Notes under the pieces: model-generated
Told to the model about the DNA's origin: nothing
The model's database searches: none
The model's input: the letters and a program-made list of their open reading frames with translations, nothing else
Translations under genes and position numbers: made by a program
Source of the DNA: CAVRUH01 sp963822595
Lineage (GTDB): Bacteria > Chlamydiota > Chlamydiia > Chlamydiales > Waddliaceae
DNA: 64,000 nucleotides
Reading direction: 5' to 3'
Assembly: GCA_963822595.1 (NCBI GenBank)
Contig: CAWGIG010000004.1
Location: forward strand, 310,001 to 374,000
Shown: in pieces, positions 27,099 through 36,243 of the stretch
How positions within the stretch are numbered: the stretch's first letter is position 1
How the letters are laid out: each line of letters starts with the position of its first letter

Positions 27099-28094
27099 TT
27101 AGCGACCTGTCAACTTGTTAAGAGATTCCGGATACCGCTCCCCTTGAATCTTGATTTTTGAGGAGGCACTTTCAATAGCCTGCACTTCTGAGGGTGTAAG
27201 TTCGATCTCTACTGCTCCCATATTTTCTTCAAGACGATTTAGCTTCGTCGTCCCCGGAATCGGAACGATCCAAGGTTTTTTTGCAAGTAGCCAAGCAAGG
27301 GCAATCTGAGCAGGTGTTGCCTTCTTTTGTTTTGCAAAAGAACTTAGCAAGTCAACCAAAGCAAGGTTTGCCTGACGATTCTCTTCATTGAAGCGGGGGA
27401 CCATGCTACGGAAATCTGTACTATCAAACTTTGTATTAACGTCTATTTTTCCCGTTAGAAACCCTTTACCAAGGGGACTGTAAGGAACAAATCCTATCCC
27501 TAGTTCCTCAACTGTCGACATGACTGCTTCTTCCGGTTTTCTCCACCATAGCGAGTATTCACTTTGCAAGGCTGTCACAGGTTGAACAGCATGAGCGCGT
27601 CGGATGGTCTCTACGCCGGCTTCAGAAAGACCGAAATGCTTGACTTTGCCTTCTTTAATCAGATCCTTGACAGCTCCTGCAACATCTTCGATGGGCACAT
27701 TAGGATCTACGCGATGCTGATATAATAAATCAATCGTATCAACCTTTAGCCTCTTAAGTGATCCCTCAACAGCTTTTTTGATATGTTTGGGATCGCTATC
27801 TAAAGCGCTCCAACGCTCTTCACCTTCCTTAGCGGGTTTGAAGCCGAATTTGGTTGCAATGACGATCTTTCCGCGGAAAGGGGCTAGGGCTTCCCCTAAG
27901 AGCTCTTCGTTGGTGAAGGGACCATAGACCTCAGCGGTGTCGAAGAATGTAATGCCTCGTTTAACGGCTTCATGAAGGAGCGCGATCATTTCCTTTTTAT
28001 CTTTAGGAGGTCCATATGAAAAACTCATACCCATACAGCCAAGCCCGAGGGCGGATACTTCTAAATTGCTTTTTCCAAGTTTACGTTTTTTCAT
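27099..28094 (-). CDS. Aldo/keto reductase
   Basis: The 331-aa protein is a typical (beta/alpha)8 aldo/keto reductase. The catalytic tetrad is visible: Asp52 and Tyr57 in FFDTAEVYG, Lys82 in IATKFGF and His127 in LLYQHRVD. The C-terminal cofactor segment is present (PIPGTTKLNRLEENMGAVE), indicating NADPH use. It would reduce aldehydes or ketones in the cytoplasm; substrate unknown. It starts 2 nt after the carboxymuconolactone-decarboxylase-like gene and so forms a two-gene operon with it, a common bacterial pairing linked to electrophile or redox stress. Confidence 0.93.
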   Translation of the reverse strand: MKKRKLGKSNLEVSALGLGCMGMSFSYGPPKDKKEMIALLHEAVKRGITFFDTAEVYGPFTNEELLGEALAPFRGKIVIATKFGFKPAKEGEERWSALDSDPKHIKKAVEGSLKRLKVDTIDLLYQHRVDPNVPIEDVAGAVKDLIKEGKVKHFGLSEAGVETIRRAHAVQPVTALQSEYSLWWRKPEEAVMSTVEELGIGFVPYSPLGKGFLTGKIDVNTKFDSTDFRSMVPRFNEENRQANLALVDLLSSFAKQKKATPAQIALAWLLAKKPWIVPIPGTTKLNRLEENMGAVEIELTPSEVQAIESASSKIKIQGERYPESLNKLTGR

Positions 28095-28096
28095 AA

Positions 28097-28423
28097 TTAC
28101 ACACCTGCTTCTTCAAATACGCGCCTAGCAATGCCTATAGCTGAACTGGCTGTTGGCCAGCCTGAATAGAAGGCAAGATGTGTGATCACCTCGACAATTT
28201 CTTCACGGCTTACGCCGTTCTGCAGAGCTTTTTTTAAATGGAAGGGTAATTCGTTTGTTCGATAAAGCGAGATAAGGCTTGCAACCGTAATAAGACTTCG
28301 ATCTCTCGGAGAAAGCCCAGGACGTTTCCATACATCCCCGAAAAGAACTTTGTCGCTATAGTCAGCAAGTGCAGGTGCGATATCTCCAAATGTTTTTTGC
28401 GCAGAGCTCTGTTGATCGGACAT
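28097..28423 (-). CDS. Carboxymuconolactone decarboxylase (CMD) family protein
   Basis: The 108-aa protein matches the small helical CMD fold: KVLFGDVWKRPGLSPRDRSL, then LPFHLKKALQNGVSREEIVEV and ITHLAFYSGWPTASSA. The peroxidase-type CxxC motif of AhpD is absent, so it belongs to the decarboxylase-like branch. A GAGGAGGAG ribosome-binding site makes the start certain. It is the first gene of a two-gene operon with the aldo/keto reductase. Confidence 0.9.
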   Translation of the reverse strand: MSDQQSSAQKTFGDIAPALADYSDKVLFGDVWKRPGLSPRDRSLITVASLISLYRTNELPFHLKKALQNGVSREEIVEVITHLAFYSGWPTASSAIGIARRVFEEAGV

Positions 28424-28817
28424 TTCTCCTCCTCATTTATTTTTTCTTTATCATATACCGCTTAATGATAGCAAGTGCAATCGGATCTGGCGCCTTTCCC
28501 CTATGGGAAGGGGACCAGACCGGCGGATTGAACTTTATAAAGAAAGGGAATTTTCTTCAGGCCAACAGCCTTAAATTATAAAAGCTATTAATAAATCAGG
28601 AATGAGCTTTTTCCGAAGAAAATCCTTTTTTCCTGAATTATCTTTGATTTTTAAGGTGTTTTAGCTTAAATAACTGGAATTCATTGCTATCCATGCTCTC
28701 CAATTTATATATAAGTAATTTTTTTGGTCACATTTGCCTTTTTAGCAGCTTTATTCATCAAAAATACTATCTTAAATCGCTTAAAAGATTCTGCATTTGT
28801 ATTAATATTTTTTTGGA
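28424..28817. other. Intergenic, no gene seen
   Basis: This AT-rich stretch of 394 bp has no convincing ORF or repeat shared with the rest of the window. A small GC-rich hairpin (TTCCC-CTAT-GGGAA) lies near 28496-28512. It lies between the CMD gene's upstream side and the stop of the pseudogene at 28818. Confidence 0.45.
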
Positions 28818-29294
28818 TCAAGGTTGTAATAGAATAAGTTTTTTAACAGCAATCCTATAAAGTTCGGCCGTAGCTTTTGCAGTATTATCTAAAGCATCCG
28901 AAGGCTTGCTATAAGTCATTCCCACACTTGCTTCTCCTTTAGCTATCATTACCTTTAATTGGACCTTAGGGTTGTCCGATATTTCAATCTTTCTTTATAC
29001 CATATTTATCGTCAGCCAAAACTACTGATAATTTATCATTTATTTCAATAACCCTATGTAATTTTGAACCATCCGATATCCCAATGCTAATAAAAGCTAT
29101 TTAAATTATTTCCTTACTTTATTTAATAACCGCTATCTCTTTTATCTTTTAAACTAACAAATGCTTCTGTAATATTGTTTAAAAGCGTTAGTCGCTTGCG
29201 AATTTAGCCGATTGATTCTGTAAATCTTGCGCCGTAATTTTGATGGGTATTTACTGTTGTAAAGTTGCGGAGTTAATATATCAGTACGTTTAAT
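28818..29294 (-). pseudogene. Frameshifted remnant of an unknown gene downstream of the RhoGEF-like gene
   Basis: No long ORF exists, but three consecutive segments on the minus strand read as sensible protein in changing frames. After an AAGGAGG ribosome-binding site (complement of 29301-29308) comes KITAQDLQNQSAKFASD, then LTLLNNITEAFVSLKDK, then SIGISDGSKLHRVIEINDKL...VVLADDKYGIKK. After one more shift comes ISDNPKVQLKVMIAKGEASV...MTYSKPSDALDNTAKATAEL, ending in a TGA at 28818. At least three frame changes are needed. The start codon is unclear (ATT at 29294 or lost). I do not recognise the family. It follows the RhoGEF-like gene by about 90 bp and may once have been its operon partner. 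Confidence 0.55.
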
Positions 29295-29383
29295 GTTTTT
29301 TCCTCCTTCGTTTTTTCGGGGCCTTTGCATCCGACTTGGACTTTAAGGGCGCTCATTAGATTAGCATATTTTCATACATTTAA

Positions 29384-31687
29384 TTACGCTAACTTTGAGG
29401 CCGGTTCTAGCTGTGGTTGCTTTAAAAGAACCTCGAGATAAACGATCTGTTCGTAATTAAGTATTGATTCTGGATTTACAAGATTTGCTAACGTTTTCTG
29501 ATAGGCTATTGGATTTTTCGAAAGTTCATTGAATAAAGATTCTGCAGCTTCCTTAGGAGTTTCATTCTTTGCTTCTTTTCGAACTTCCTTATTCTCTCTG
29601 ACCAAAGGTTCACCTGGTGGTGCAATAGCTTCTTCAGGAAACATTTCTCCCTTGTCTTTAGGAACCGTCTCTTCGACTGATTCCCCTTCGCTCGATACAA
29701 CAGTTGCTTTTGCAGTTCCATTCAGTCCTAGTTTAGAATCTGTATTGGTTTTTGTTTGATCAAATATTTCAAGAGTTGTTTCGAGCTTGTCAAGGATAAC
29801 TCTTAATTCAGTATTTGCCAAAACTACCGATGGCGGAACATTGACCTTCAGTTCTGTGAGTAATTCTCTGGCTTCTGCAATATATTGTAGATCATAAGCC
29901 TTTGAAGGGTATCCTCCAAGAACCTCTAAGACATTGCTTGTATGTACTAGTCCCTGATCCAGCTTCTGAAGAATCTGGGCGGCTTTTTGGGGATTAAATT
30001 CCTTTGAGCCAAGAAGTTTTCCCAAATCCTCAGCAATGTCACTGAATGCTTGGTGGGCTCCACCATTTATCGAATCTTTTATAAGGATCTCCGCCTGGTG
30101 CGCAAATGAATCAAATTTATCCAGACTAGCAAATTTAGGCTCCACATCTACAGCTTCAGGTTTAGCATCCGTAGACATTTCACCTTTGTCTTTTGGTGGT
30201 ATTGGGGCACCTAGAGCTTGAGTTACAACCGCGTTAGTGGATTGTAACTCGGGTGAATCTGCTGATTTAAGCTCAACGTTTATGGTACGTGTTTCACTTG
30301 TACTTGTAGGTCTGATTATTTCCTTACTTAAGTCATCAAAGCCTTGCTTAATATCATTTTGGTGCACCATTACTCCTGAAAACCACACATTACTCTCTAG
30401 TTGTCCCATGAACGGAGTAATGTCAGCTCCGGATTCTTTCAAAGTATTCAGCAAACTCAAGAGCCGTTTGCCAGCTTCATGGGATTCCTTCGATGTTCCA
30501 ACGCTATCCCGCTTTCCTAGGAGGCTTGCTCTTCTACCTACCGTTGTCAGTTTCCCGTCACTCAAAACAAGTTTAAGCTTGGGATCGGCTGCCAATCTAT
30601 TAATGTTATTTTCTAATTCTGAAGCAGCTTGAGAAGATTCGTAAGTTCTCGTTGTTTCATTCATCCCTGCGGCCATTTTTTTTGTAGATTCTAAAAAGGG
30701 ACTATCCCCGCCTCCCTTGGGCTGCAATCCTTCTAATTCTTTAGCTAAAAGAACATAACGAGGGCCTCGTTGTACAAACATCATCATTGCGTTCCCTATC
30801 AAAGAGTCTGGGGAAGAAAGAGCGGCTGATTTTAATACATCTTTTTGATCATGATTATTTACCGTTTTCTGGACGGTATCAGTATATGAACTATTATTAT
30901 TTAATTTATTTTGCAGGCTGGCAGCTTTTAGTTGCATCATACCGGCGTTTTGCATATGTTCGAAGTAATTTTTTAAATCGGGATCTTTTGAAAATTCAGC
31001 AACAGCTTTATTGATAGCTTCTGGATTCTTATTTTCGGGTTGTGAAAGCTTTTCGTTTAATTGCTCAAGTTTGCTTTGAACGGCTGTACTTAAATCGGAC
31101 ATGGTTTTGATATAGGCGACTACTTCTTTTGCTTCAGGAAATTTACTAACGAAAGCATCATTTAAAACACTAAGTGCCAATTTCGAACGATCGGCAGTGG
31201 TTTCCTCTGTAGTGAAAATTTCTTTTAATAAATGAGCTGCTTTTCTTAACTCTTTAGAATCGGATGCGTTTTCAACACTTTGGTCACCTTGTGTTTCTTG
31301 AGTTTCAACTTCTGATAGTCCACTTTCCATATCAAGCCCCTTTAAAACACCAATCAGTTGCTCATGCTGCCCATGAGAAATTTCATTTGGAACTTGTTCC
31401 TCTAAATCGATTCCCTTTAAAGTAGCAACGAGACTTTCACGCTCTTTGTTAGTAGTTACAGGATTACTTACAAAATTTGTAGGACGTGGTGCAGGAACAG
31501 GTCTATTGACAAGGACTGCTTGTCCTTGTAGTTCGGTTTTGTGGGCAACAGGCTGAGGGGGGTCACTTGATAATTTACGGCCTTCCAGAGTTGATTTACT
31601 TTGCTTGCTTACTTTTGCTCTGGCAGCTACATCAACGCCAGCTGTAGCTGTACCCGCTACCTTAGAAAAACCTTCCATCATAGACAT
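29384..31687 (-). CDS. Putative RhoGEF (Dbl-homology-like) effector, 767 aa
   Basis: The strongest clue is VQRGPRYVLLAKEL at 305-318, which matches the conserved region of Dbl-homology domains (vQR.pRY.lLl.eL), preceded by SPDSLIGNAMMMF. Upstream, ELRKAAHLLKEIFTTEE (146-162) resembles the first conserved DH region with its 'EL..TE' core, and a helical stretch (185-260) sits between, so a DH domain at about 145-350 is plausible. In eukaryotes this domain activates Rho GTPases. The N-terminus is disordered, with a proline-rich PVPAPRP (63-69) and two short related segments (LVATLKGIDLEE, LIGVLKGLDMES). Two PKDKGEM motifs flank the C-terminal helical region. A consensus promoter and GGAGGA site precede it. 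Confidence 0.68.
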   Translation of the reverse strand: MSMMEGFSKVAGTATAGVDVAARAKVSKQSKSTLEGRKLSSDPPQPVAHKTELQGQAVLVNRPVPAPRPTNFVSNPVTTNKERESLVATLKGIDLEEQVPNEISHGQHEQLIGVLKGLDMESGLSEVETQETQGDQSVENASDSKELRKAAHLLKEIFTTEETTADRSKLALSVLNDAFVSKFPEAKEVVAYIKTMSDLSTAVQSKLEQLNEKLSQPENKNPEAINKAVAEFSKDPDLKNYFEHMQNAGMMQLKAASLQNKLNNNSSYTDTVQKTVNNHDQKDVLKSAALSSPDSLIGNAMMMFVQRGPRYVLLAKELEGLQPKGGGDSPFLESTKKMAAGMNETTRTYESSQAASELENNINRLAADPKLKLVLSDGKLTTVGRRASLLGKRDSVGTSKESHEAGKRLLSLLNTLKESGADITPFMGQLESNVWFSGVMVHQNDIKQGFDDLSKEIIRPTSTSETRTINVELKSADSPELQSTNAVVTQALGAPIPPKDKGEMSTDAKPEAVDVEPKFASLDKFDSFAHQAEILIKDSINGGAHQAFSDIAEDLGKLLGSKEFNPQKAAQILQKLDQGLVHTSNVLEVLGGYPSKAYDLQYIAEARELLTELKVNVPPSVVLANTELRVILDKLETTLEIFDQTKTNTDSKLGLNGTAKATVVSSEGESVEETVPKDKGEMFPEEAIAPPGEPLVRENKEVRKEAKNETPKEAAESLFNELSKNPIAYQKTLANLVNPESILNYEQIVYLEVLLKQPQLEPASKLA

Positions 31688-31723
31688 AAAGATCCTCCAA
31701 ATAAGTAAAACTATCTAAATATT

Positions 31724-31752
31724 ATTATAAAATATTTTATTATGTTTGTCAA
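31724..31752 (-). promoter_or_regulatory. Full-consensus promoter of the RhoGEF-like gene
   Basis: On the minus strand: TTGACA (31747-31752), 17-nt spacer (31730-31746), TATAAT (31724-31729). Both hexamers are perfect and the spacing optimal. The predicted start of transcription is about 30 nt before the ATG at 31687, with GGAGGA as ribosome-binding site. Confidence 0.85.
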
Positions 31753-31844
31753 TATTAAGATTAGATTAAGATGGAAGCTTGTAAGGTTTATTTATATTTG
31801 TAACATAAAACAATTATTAGTTTGTTTTTGTTAAGTGACTTACA

Positions 31845-32900
31845 TTAAACTCTACTTGGATCTTGCTCTTTGGATTTTTGTTGAAACAAGGCGATCACGT
31901 CTTGAACGATGGTATTGCTCCATTCTCGATTGATACGCATTGTGGTAAGGAGTTCACCCTTTGTCAGGTGACTATAGATCATATATCTTACTCCGGAAGG
32001 AATTCTTTTCAACGTTTGATTCGTCGAATTTAACCAGATCTTAAATCCAGATTTTAAATTTTGTTCGTTAATAAATTCATTCGGCTTTTTCTTTTCAATA
32101 TTTTCTATGGATGGATTGCCACCTCTTGTGACTAAGTAGAGCGCAAGGCGAGCTGCTTTCGCACGATCAATTTTCGTAGGCACGAATTTGCTACAAGCTA
32201 GATGTAAGGAAGTGTTTCCGGATAATGTGTCCGGTACATCTGGATTAGCGCCGGCATCTAAAAGAGCTGCAACGATGACAGCGTGCCCCCTTAAAGAAGC
32301 TGTATGAAGAGGGGTTCGACCATTAATTAATTCAGCAATATTAACGGGAGCTTTATTTGCAATCAACCACTTGGAAAAATCATGATGATCACCGCTGACT
32401 GAATAATTTAGAAGTGTTACTTTAGATGGCAACGTGGCGATATCCAGTTTAACACCATTTGCATGAAATTTCTTTGCAAGTTCAAAATAACCGTGAATGC
32501 TGGAATCAATCATGCTCTCACCTGTTGAATAGTTTAAAACTCGCACAACAAATAGTTTATACGCTTCTAAAACAGGAGAAATAACTTTAACAGGTGTCTT
32601 TTTTCGAGCAAACCATCCCATTTTGCTTTTCATTTTCGGTTCGATATCGACTATTTTTACTTGAAGTTCTTCTAAGGAGGTTCCCTCCCAAGTGCATTGC
32701 ATGACGATAGCTCGTCTGAATATTTCTAATGCTTTAAGGGCGATTACATTATCACCTTGAGCGTCAAAACCGCTATATAATCTGGTAATCCCCTCTATCC
32801 CCTCCTTTTTAAGGCAAATAATTAGATCTTGGTCCGCTTTTTGGAGATCATTTTCTTGTAAGTAAGGAAGAGAAAATAGACCATTGTTATTTGCAATCAT
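31845..32900 (-). CDS. Ankyrin-repeat protein with C-terminal F-box-like (PRANC-like) segment
   Basis: The 351-aa protein contains ankyrin repeats at about 165-275. The clearest is GRTPLHTASLRGHAVIVAALLDAGANPD, written here in parts: GRTPLHTASLRGHA, then IVAALLDAGANPD, followed by GNTSLHLAC and LVTRGGNPS. Near the C-terminus (about 300-335), IPSGVRYMIYSHLTKGELL followed by RINREWSN has the F-box pattern. Ankyrin repeats followed by a C-terminal F-box is the layout of poxvirus PRANC proteins, which recruit SCF ligases; related bacterial proteins are reported from intracellular symbionts. The N-terminal 150 residues are helical and unassigned. A good promoter precedes it. Confidence 0.75.
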   Translation of the reverse strand: MIANNNGLFSLPYLQENDLQKADQDLIICLKKEGIEGITRLYSGFDAQGDNVIALKALEIFRRAIVMQCTWEGTSLEELQVKIVDIEPKMKSKMGWFARKKTPVKVISPVLEAYKLFVVRVLNYSTGESMIDSSIHGYFELAKKFHANGVKLDIATLPSKVTLLNYSVSGDHHDFSKWLIANKAPVNIAELINGRTPLHTASLRGHAVIVAALLDAGANPDVPDTLSGNTSLHLACSKFVPTKIDRAKAARLALYLVTRGGNPSIENIEKKKPNEFINEQNLKSGFKIWLNSTNQTLKRIPSGVRYMIYSHLTKGELLTTMRINREWSNTIVQDVIALFQQKSKEQDPSRV

Positions 32901-32927
32901 TATTACTCCAAATATTAATTAATCAAT

Positions 32928-32957
32928 ATTATAAACTATTTTTTAATATAATGTCAA
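32928..32957 (-). promoter_or_regulatory. Consensus promoter of the ankyrin/F-box-like gene
   Basis: On the minus strand: TTGACA (32952-32957), 18-nt spacer, TATAAT (32928-32933), ending about 28 nt before the ATG at 32900. GGAG lies between them as ribosome-binding site. Confidence 0.8.
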
Positions 32958-32984
32958 TTGAAAGGGTGTTTTTCAGGAAGATAT

Positions 32985-33671
32985 TTAGAAATGATAGTAT
33001 AACACACCATCCAGATGAAATGTCATGGGTTCTGGCATTCCCATTTTCGGGGAAACTTGAGCTAACAATAGTTCGATAAATTCCATCCAATTTCCTTGTT
33101 CAACGGAAGCAAGAATGCTCGCAGGATCGATGTCGAGTTGGTAACTAAATTCATCGATATACGGCAATACGTTTTTCGACAGATTTTCGTCATCTAAGAG
33201 GTAGACATAATCCGACAAGAGTGCCTCCCAAAGTGATGGTCTTTGGCGAATCTTATGGAGGTTAAGATTGTTCACAGGATCATTTAACATTTCGATAAGA
33301 ATTTGCAACGGATGAATATGAGCTATGCTGCTGCCCACATCCTTAATGTATCCTTTTTTGAAACCAATCGAAACGATGGAATCATTACCAAGAACATCCA
33401 AGATATAATGAAGATCGTTTTTTTCCGCATCATTCATTGTAACTCTATAATCCCGAGGCGCAAATAGGGACGGTGACTTGTAAAATTTCAGTGTATAAGG
33501 CACATCACCACCATCACGTATAAGACGCAGAGCATTGAGAACAGGATGAAGTGCTCTTTCCTCCCCCAAAAGTTGTTTTAATGCCACACTGTCATTTGCA
33601 GCATGAGAGGAGACAAATGCCATTAAAGTGAACACACCTATAATTAGGTTTTTATTCATAAAATAAATCAT
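32985..33671 (-). CDS. Secreted hypothetical protein, 228 aa
   Basis: An N-terminal signal peptide is evident (NKNLIIGVFTLMAFVSSHA, cleavage after SHA). The mature part is helical and acidic, with no motif I recognise. The start may be ATG 33671 or the in-frame ATG 33659, which begins directly at the signal sequence; neither has a strong ribosome-binding site. It lies 84 bp upstream of the ankyrin gene on the same strand, and the ankyrin promoter sits in that gap, so the two are probably transcribed separately. It is probably periplasmic or exported. Confidence 0.55.
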   Translation of the reverse strand: MIYFMNKNLIIGVFTLMAFVSSHAANDSVALKQLLGEERALHPVLNALRLIRDGGDVPYTLKFYKSPSLFAPRDYRVTMNDAEKNDLHYILDVLGNDSIVSIGFKKGYIKDVGSSIAHIHPLQILIEMLNDPVNNLNLHKIRQRPSLWEALLSDYVYLLDDENLSKNVLPYIDEFSYQLDIDPASILASVEQGNWMEFIELLLAQVSPKMGMPEPMTFHLDGVLYYHF

Positions 33672-33872
33672 AGAGCATATTATAAAGCAAAAAAATATTA
33701 AAAATATATGAAAATTATAGATAAAGAATTAAACGTATTGGGGAACATCTTTTTTTAACAGCAAGGAAAGTGAGATGTAATTAAAATTCGAAGGTCCCAC
33801 CTATTTTCATTAAAAAAACTTGACAACAAAAATTTCGTGATTGAAAATGCACATCTTTCGGAGAAAACAATT

Positions 33873-35600
33873 ATGAAAATTAAATTTATTACTCTCGCTC
33901 TAGTAACCACTATAACCAACCTTTTTGGTGATTCATCTTCTCCATATCGATGCAGAATGTCGGGAAATGAATTAGAAGCCGATATCATTGTAGTCGGCGG
34001 GGGTGCAGCGGGTTGCGTCGTGATGAGCCAGCTTTCAGAAAAGGGTGGCTTTTCAGTATTAGGAATAGAAGGCGGACCCAATATAACGGGTGATCCAGAA
34101 ATAGAAGCGGTAGGTCTCCCAGCACTGCTCCTAGCTGGGACAGGACGATACAAGTATTTTTGGCCAGGTTGGAACCAAACCGTGCCGATGGCAGGTCTAA
34201 ATGGTCGAACAAGTGACTGGACCACAGGAATGGGATTAGGCGGTGGTTCATCCATTAATGGATTATACTATGGTCGTGGCTCGAACGCTGTGTACTCACT
34301 TTGGGAAGGAATTTCCGGCAGCAGCAATTGGAGTCTGGACAATATTCTGGCAACATTCGATGAGCTTGAGAACTACCAAGGATTGACAATCACACCGGAC
34401 GCACGTGGGGAAAACGGAAAACTCAGCGTGCTGCAGACACCTACAATCTCGCAGGTAACAACGAATGTTCTCTTGCCGGCATCACAGGCAGCCTTTCCTG
34501 GAATTCCAATTGTGTCGGACTATAATGATCCTAGTGTAGAAAACTGCATCGACCCTCGGGCTCAATGGTTTATTGACCCCACCGGTACCAAACGAGCGAG
34601 TAGTGCGACAGCCTTTTTAGATAGCACCGTGATGACGCCGGAAGGTCAAGGCCTTAACGGACAAAAACTGTTTATGCTTTTCAATGCAGTAGCGGTGAAA
34701 ATTATTTTTGATGAACATGGGCGTGCAACAAAAGTAAGATATATGAAAGATGGTAAGCTCTTGGAAGCTCGAGCCCGAAAGGCCGTTGTTTTGACGGGTG
34801 GAATCAATAGCAGCAAGTTGCTTCAGCTTTCGGGGATTGGACCTTCTGAAGCGCTGCAGAATGCGGGAATCAAGCCTGTTTTCATTAATGAGAACGTTGG
34901 AAAACATCTACAAAATCATCCTCTCATCTTTATTACGTTGTTAGCAAATCCTGCTGATAATGGAATACCGGCAGGGGCACCGTATGCATTTACTATCAAT
35001 AGTGTCTATTTGCCTGTTGTGGGCGGTAGTTCCGGCGACCCGCGCATGCTGCAAATTTTGTTTGAATATGTTCCGGGAACAGTCCCTCTAGTTCTCGTTG
35101 GATTTGAGCTTTTGAATCCGGTAAGTGAAGGAAGTGTCACCATCCAAAGCGACAACGCCTTTCAGATAGCCGCGGCGGACGACGGCTTTTACCAAAATCC
35201 AGTGGATCTGGAAAACATGAAAAATGCCGTGAAGGTATATATTCAGAGCCTCCTTAATCAATTAGCCACCATGGAGCCGCCTTACTATCAACCCCTTTTA
35301 ACCGACCCTATCAACGGAGTTATCCTTTCAGGTTATAACGACTCTGTGGTTGAGGCCTACGTGAAAAATAACAGTAATCTTTCTCTGGATGTTCACCATT
35401 TTACTTCGCATTGTAAAATGGCTGCTCTGAATGCCGGAGGTGTTGTAGATGGTGACACGCGCGTTTACGGAACAAAGAACGTTTTTGTCATGGACGATTC
35501 CATCTGCCCGGTAATTCCTGATATCAATACAGCCGCATCTGCGATGATGATCGGATTGCGGGGTAGTGAAATTCTGAAAAGTGTTTTAGAAAAAAGATAA
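33873..35600 (+). CDS. Secreted GMC-family FAD oxidoreductase
   Basis: The 575-aa protein (counted from ATG 33873) begins with a signal peptide (KFITLALVTTITNLFG). The FAD-binding Rossmann motif follows (ADIIVVGGGAAGCVV, about 36-50, GxGxxG type), then the GMC signature GMGLGGGSSINGLYYGRG, the second signature in VVLTGGINSSKLLQLSGIG, and a C-terminal catalytic-type HHFTSHCKMAA. This matches the choline dehydrogenase/glucose oxidase family in order and length. An upstream in-frame Met at 33837 would hide the signal peptide, so 33873 was preferred; GGAGA lies before it. It would oxidise an alcohol outside the cytoplasm. Substrate unknown. Confidence 0.87.
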   Translation: MKIKFITLALVTTITNLFGDSSSPYRCRMSGNELEADIIVVGGGAAGCVVMSQLSEKGGFSVLGIEGGPNITGDPEIEAVGLPALLLAGTGRYKYFWPGWNQTVPMAGLNGRTSDWTTGMGLGGGSSINGLYYGRGSNAVYSLWEGISGSSNWSLDNILATFDELENYQGLTITPDARGENGKLSVLQTPTISQVTTNVLLPASQAAFPGIPIVSDYNDPSVENCIDPRAQWFIDPTGTKRASSATAFLDSTVMTPEGQGLNGQKLFMLFNAVAVKIIFDEHGRATKVRYMKDGKLLEARARKAVVLTGGINSSKLLQLSGIGPSEALQNAGIKPVFINENVGKHLQNHPLIFITLLANPADNGIPAGAPYAFTINSVYLPVVGGSSGDPRMLQILFEYVPGTVPLVLVGFELLNPVSEGSVTIQSDNAFQIAAADDGFYQNPVDLENMKNAVKVYIQSLLNQLATMEPPYYQPLLTDPINGVILSGYNDSVVEAYVKNNSNLSLDVHHFTSHCKMAALNAGGVVDGDTRVYGTKNVFVMDDSICPVIPDINTAASAMMIGLRGSEILKSVLEKR

Positions 35601-35621
35601 GTAACAATGAGATGATTTAAT

Positions 35622-36224
35622 ATGAAAAAAAAGATTCAACTAGCTGTAATGTCGCTTTTATTTTTAGTCACCGCTGACGTTCAAGCTCAAGAGCAGTTTT
35701 ATGGTAAAATTTTCAGTGGGGCAAATTTCTTGCAAAATGTTTCAACTCAGGGAAATAAATCCGCCTATGATACAGGATATATTATTGCCGGTTCATTGGG
35801 TTATTGTTGGGATTATGGCTTGCGTTTAGAAGCTGAATATGCCTATAGAAGAAATGCTATAAGTAAAATCCATTTCATTGGACAAGGCTCTTCCGATCAT
35901 GGACATTTCCAAACTTCCTCGTATATGGGTAACTTACTATGGGATGTGCCTGTATCTTCATGGGGATGTACATTTTGGAATCTCCAACCGTTTATTGGAG
36001 CTGGCATCGGCTATGATAACCAACACATGCATTCCTCAAATTCTCGCATTATTTTTAATCAAAAGTGGAAGCATTTTTCTTGGCAATTGATGACAGGGTT
36101 AGTCTATCCTCTCTTTTGTAATACGGAGATTTCTTTAGAATACAAATTCCATCAAGGGGGTTGTCATTTCTATAACCACTCAGTCGGCGTTGGGCTCCTC
36201 TATAAATTTAACTTCTTAAGGTAG
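35622..36224 (+). CDS. Outer-membrane beta-barrel protein, 200 aa
   Basis: The protein has a signal peptide (IQLAVMSLLFLVTADVQA, cleavage before QEQ). Alternating hydrophobic/polar strands rich in aromatic residues follow (LRLEAEYAYRRNA, FWNLQPFIGAGIGYDNQ, ISLEYKFHQGG) and it ends with VGVGLLYKFNFLR, a terminal beta strand of the kind recognised by the BAM machinery. Eight strands are likely, as in opacity/OmpW-like small porins. Four Cys are present (in YCWDYG, WGCTFW, LFCNTE and GGCHFY), and disulphide cross-linking of outer-membrane proteins is typical of chlamydiae. It follows the GMC gene by 21 bp and precedes the channel gene by 19 bp. Confidence 0.75.
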   Translation: MKKKIQLAVMSLLFLVTADVQAQEQFYGKIFSGANFLQNVSTQGNKSAYDTGYIIAGSLGYCWDYGLRLEAEYAYRRNAISKIHFIGQGSSDHGHFQTSSYMGNLLWDVPVSSWGCTFWNLQPFIGAGIGYDNQHMHSSNSRIIFNQKWKHFSWQLMTGLVYPLFCNTEISLEYKFHQGGCHFYNHSVGVGLLYKFNFLR

Positions 36225-36243
36225 GTTTAGACGAAAGAGGAAT

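Noticed and set aside
29529..30632. Plus-strand frames inside the RhoGEF-like gene
   Set aside because: They are antisense shadows; the minus-strand gene has a perfect promoter, ribosome-binding site and domain evidence.
33755..34255. Proline-rich open frame of 166 codons opposite the GMC gene
   Set aside because: It is antisense to a clearly coding GMC oxidoreductase, whose glycine-rich codons create the proline-rich shadow.
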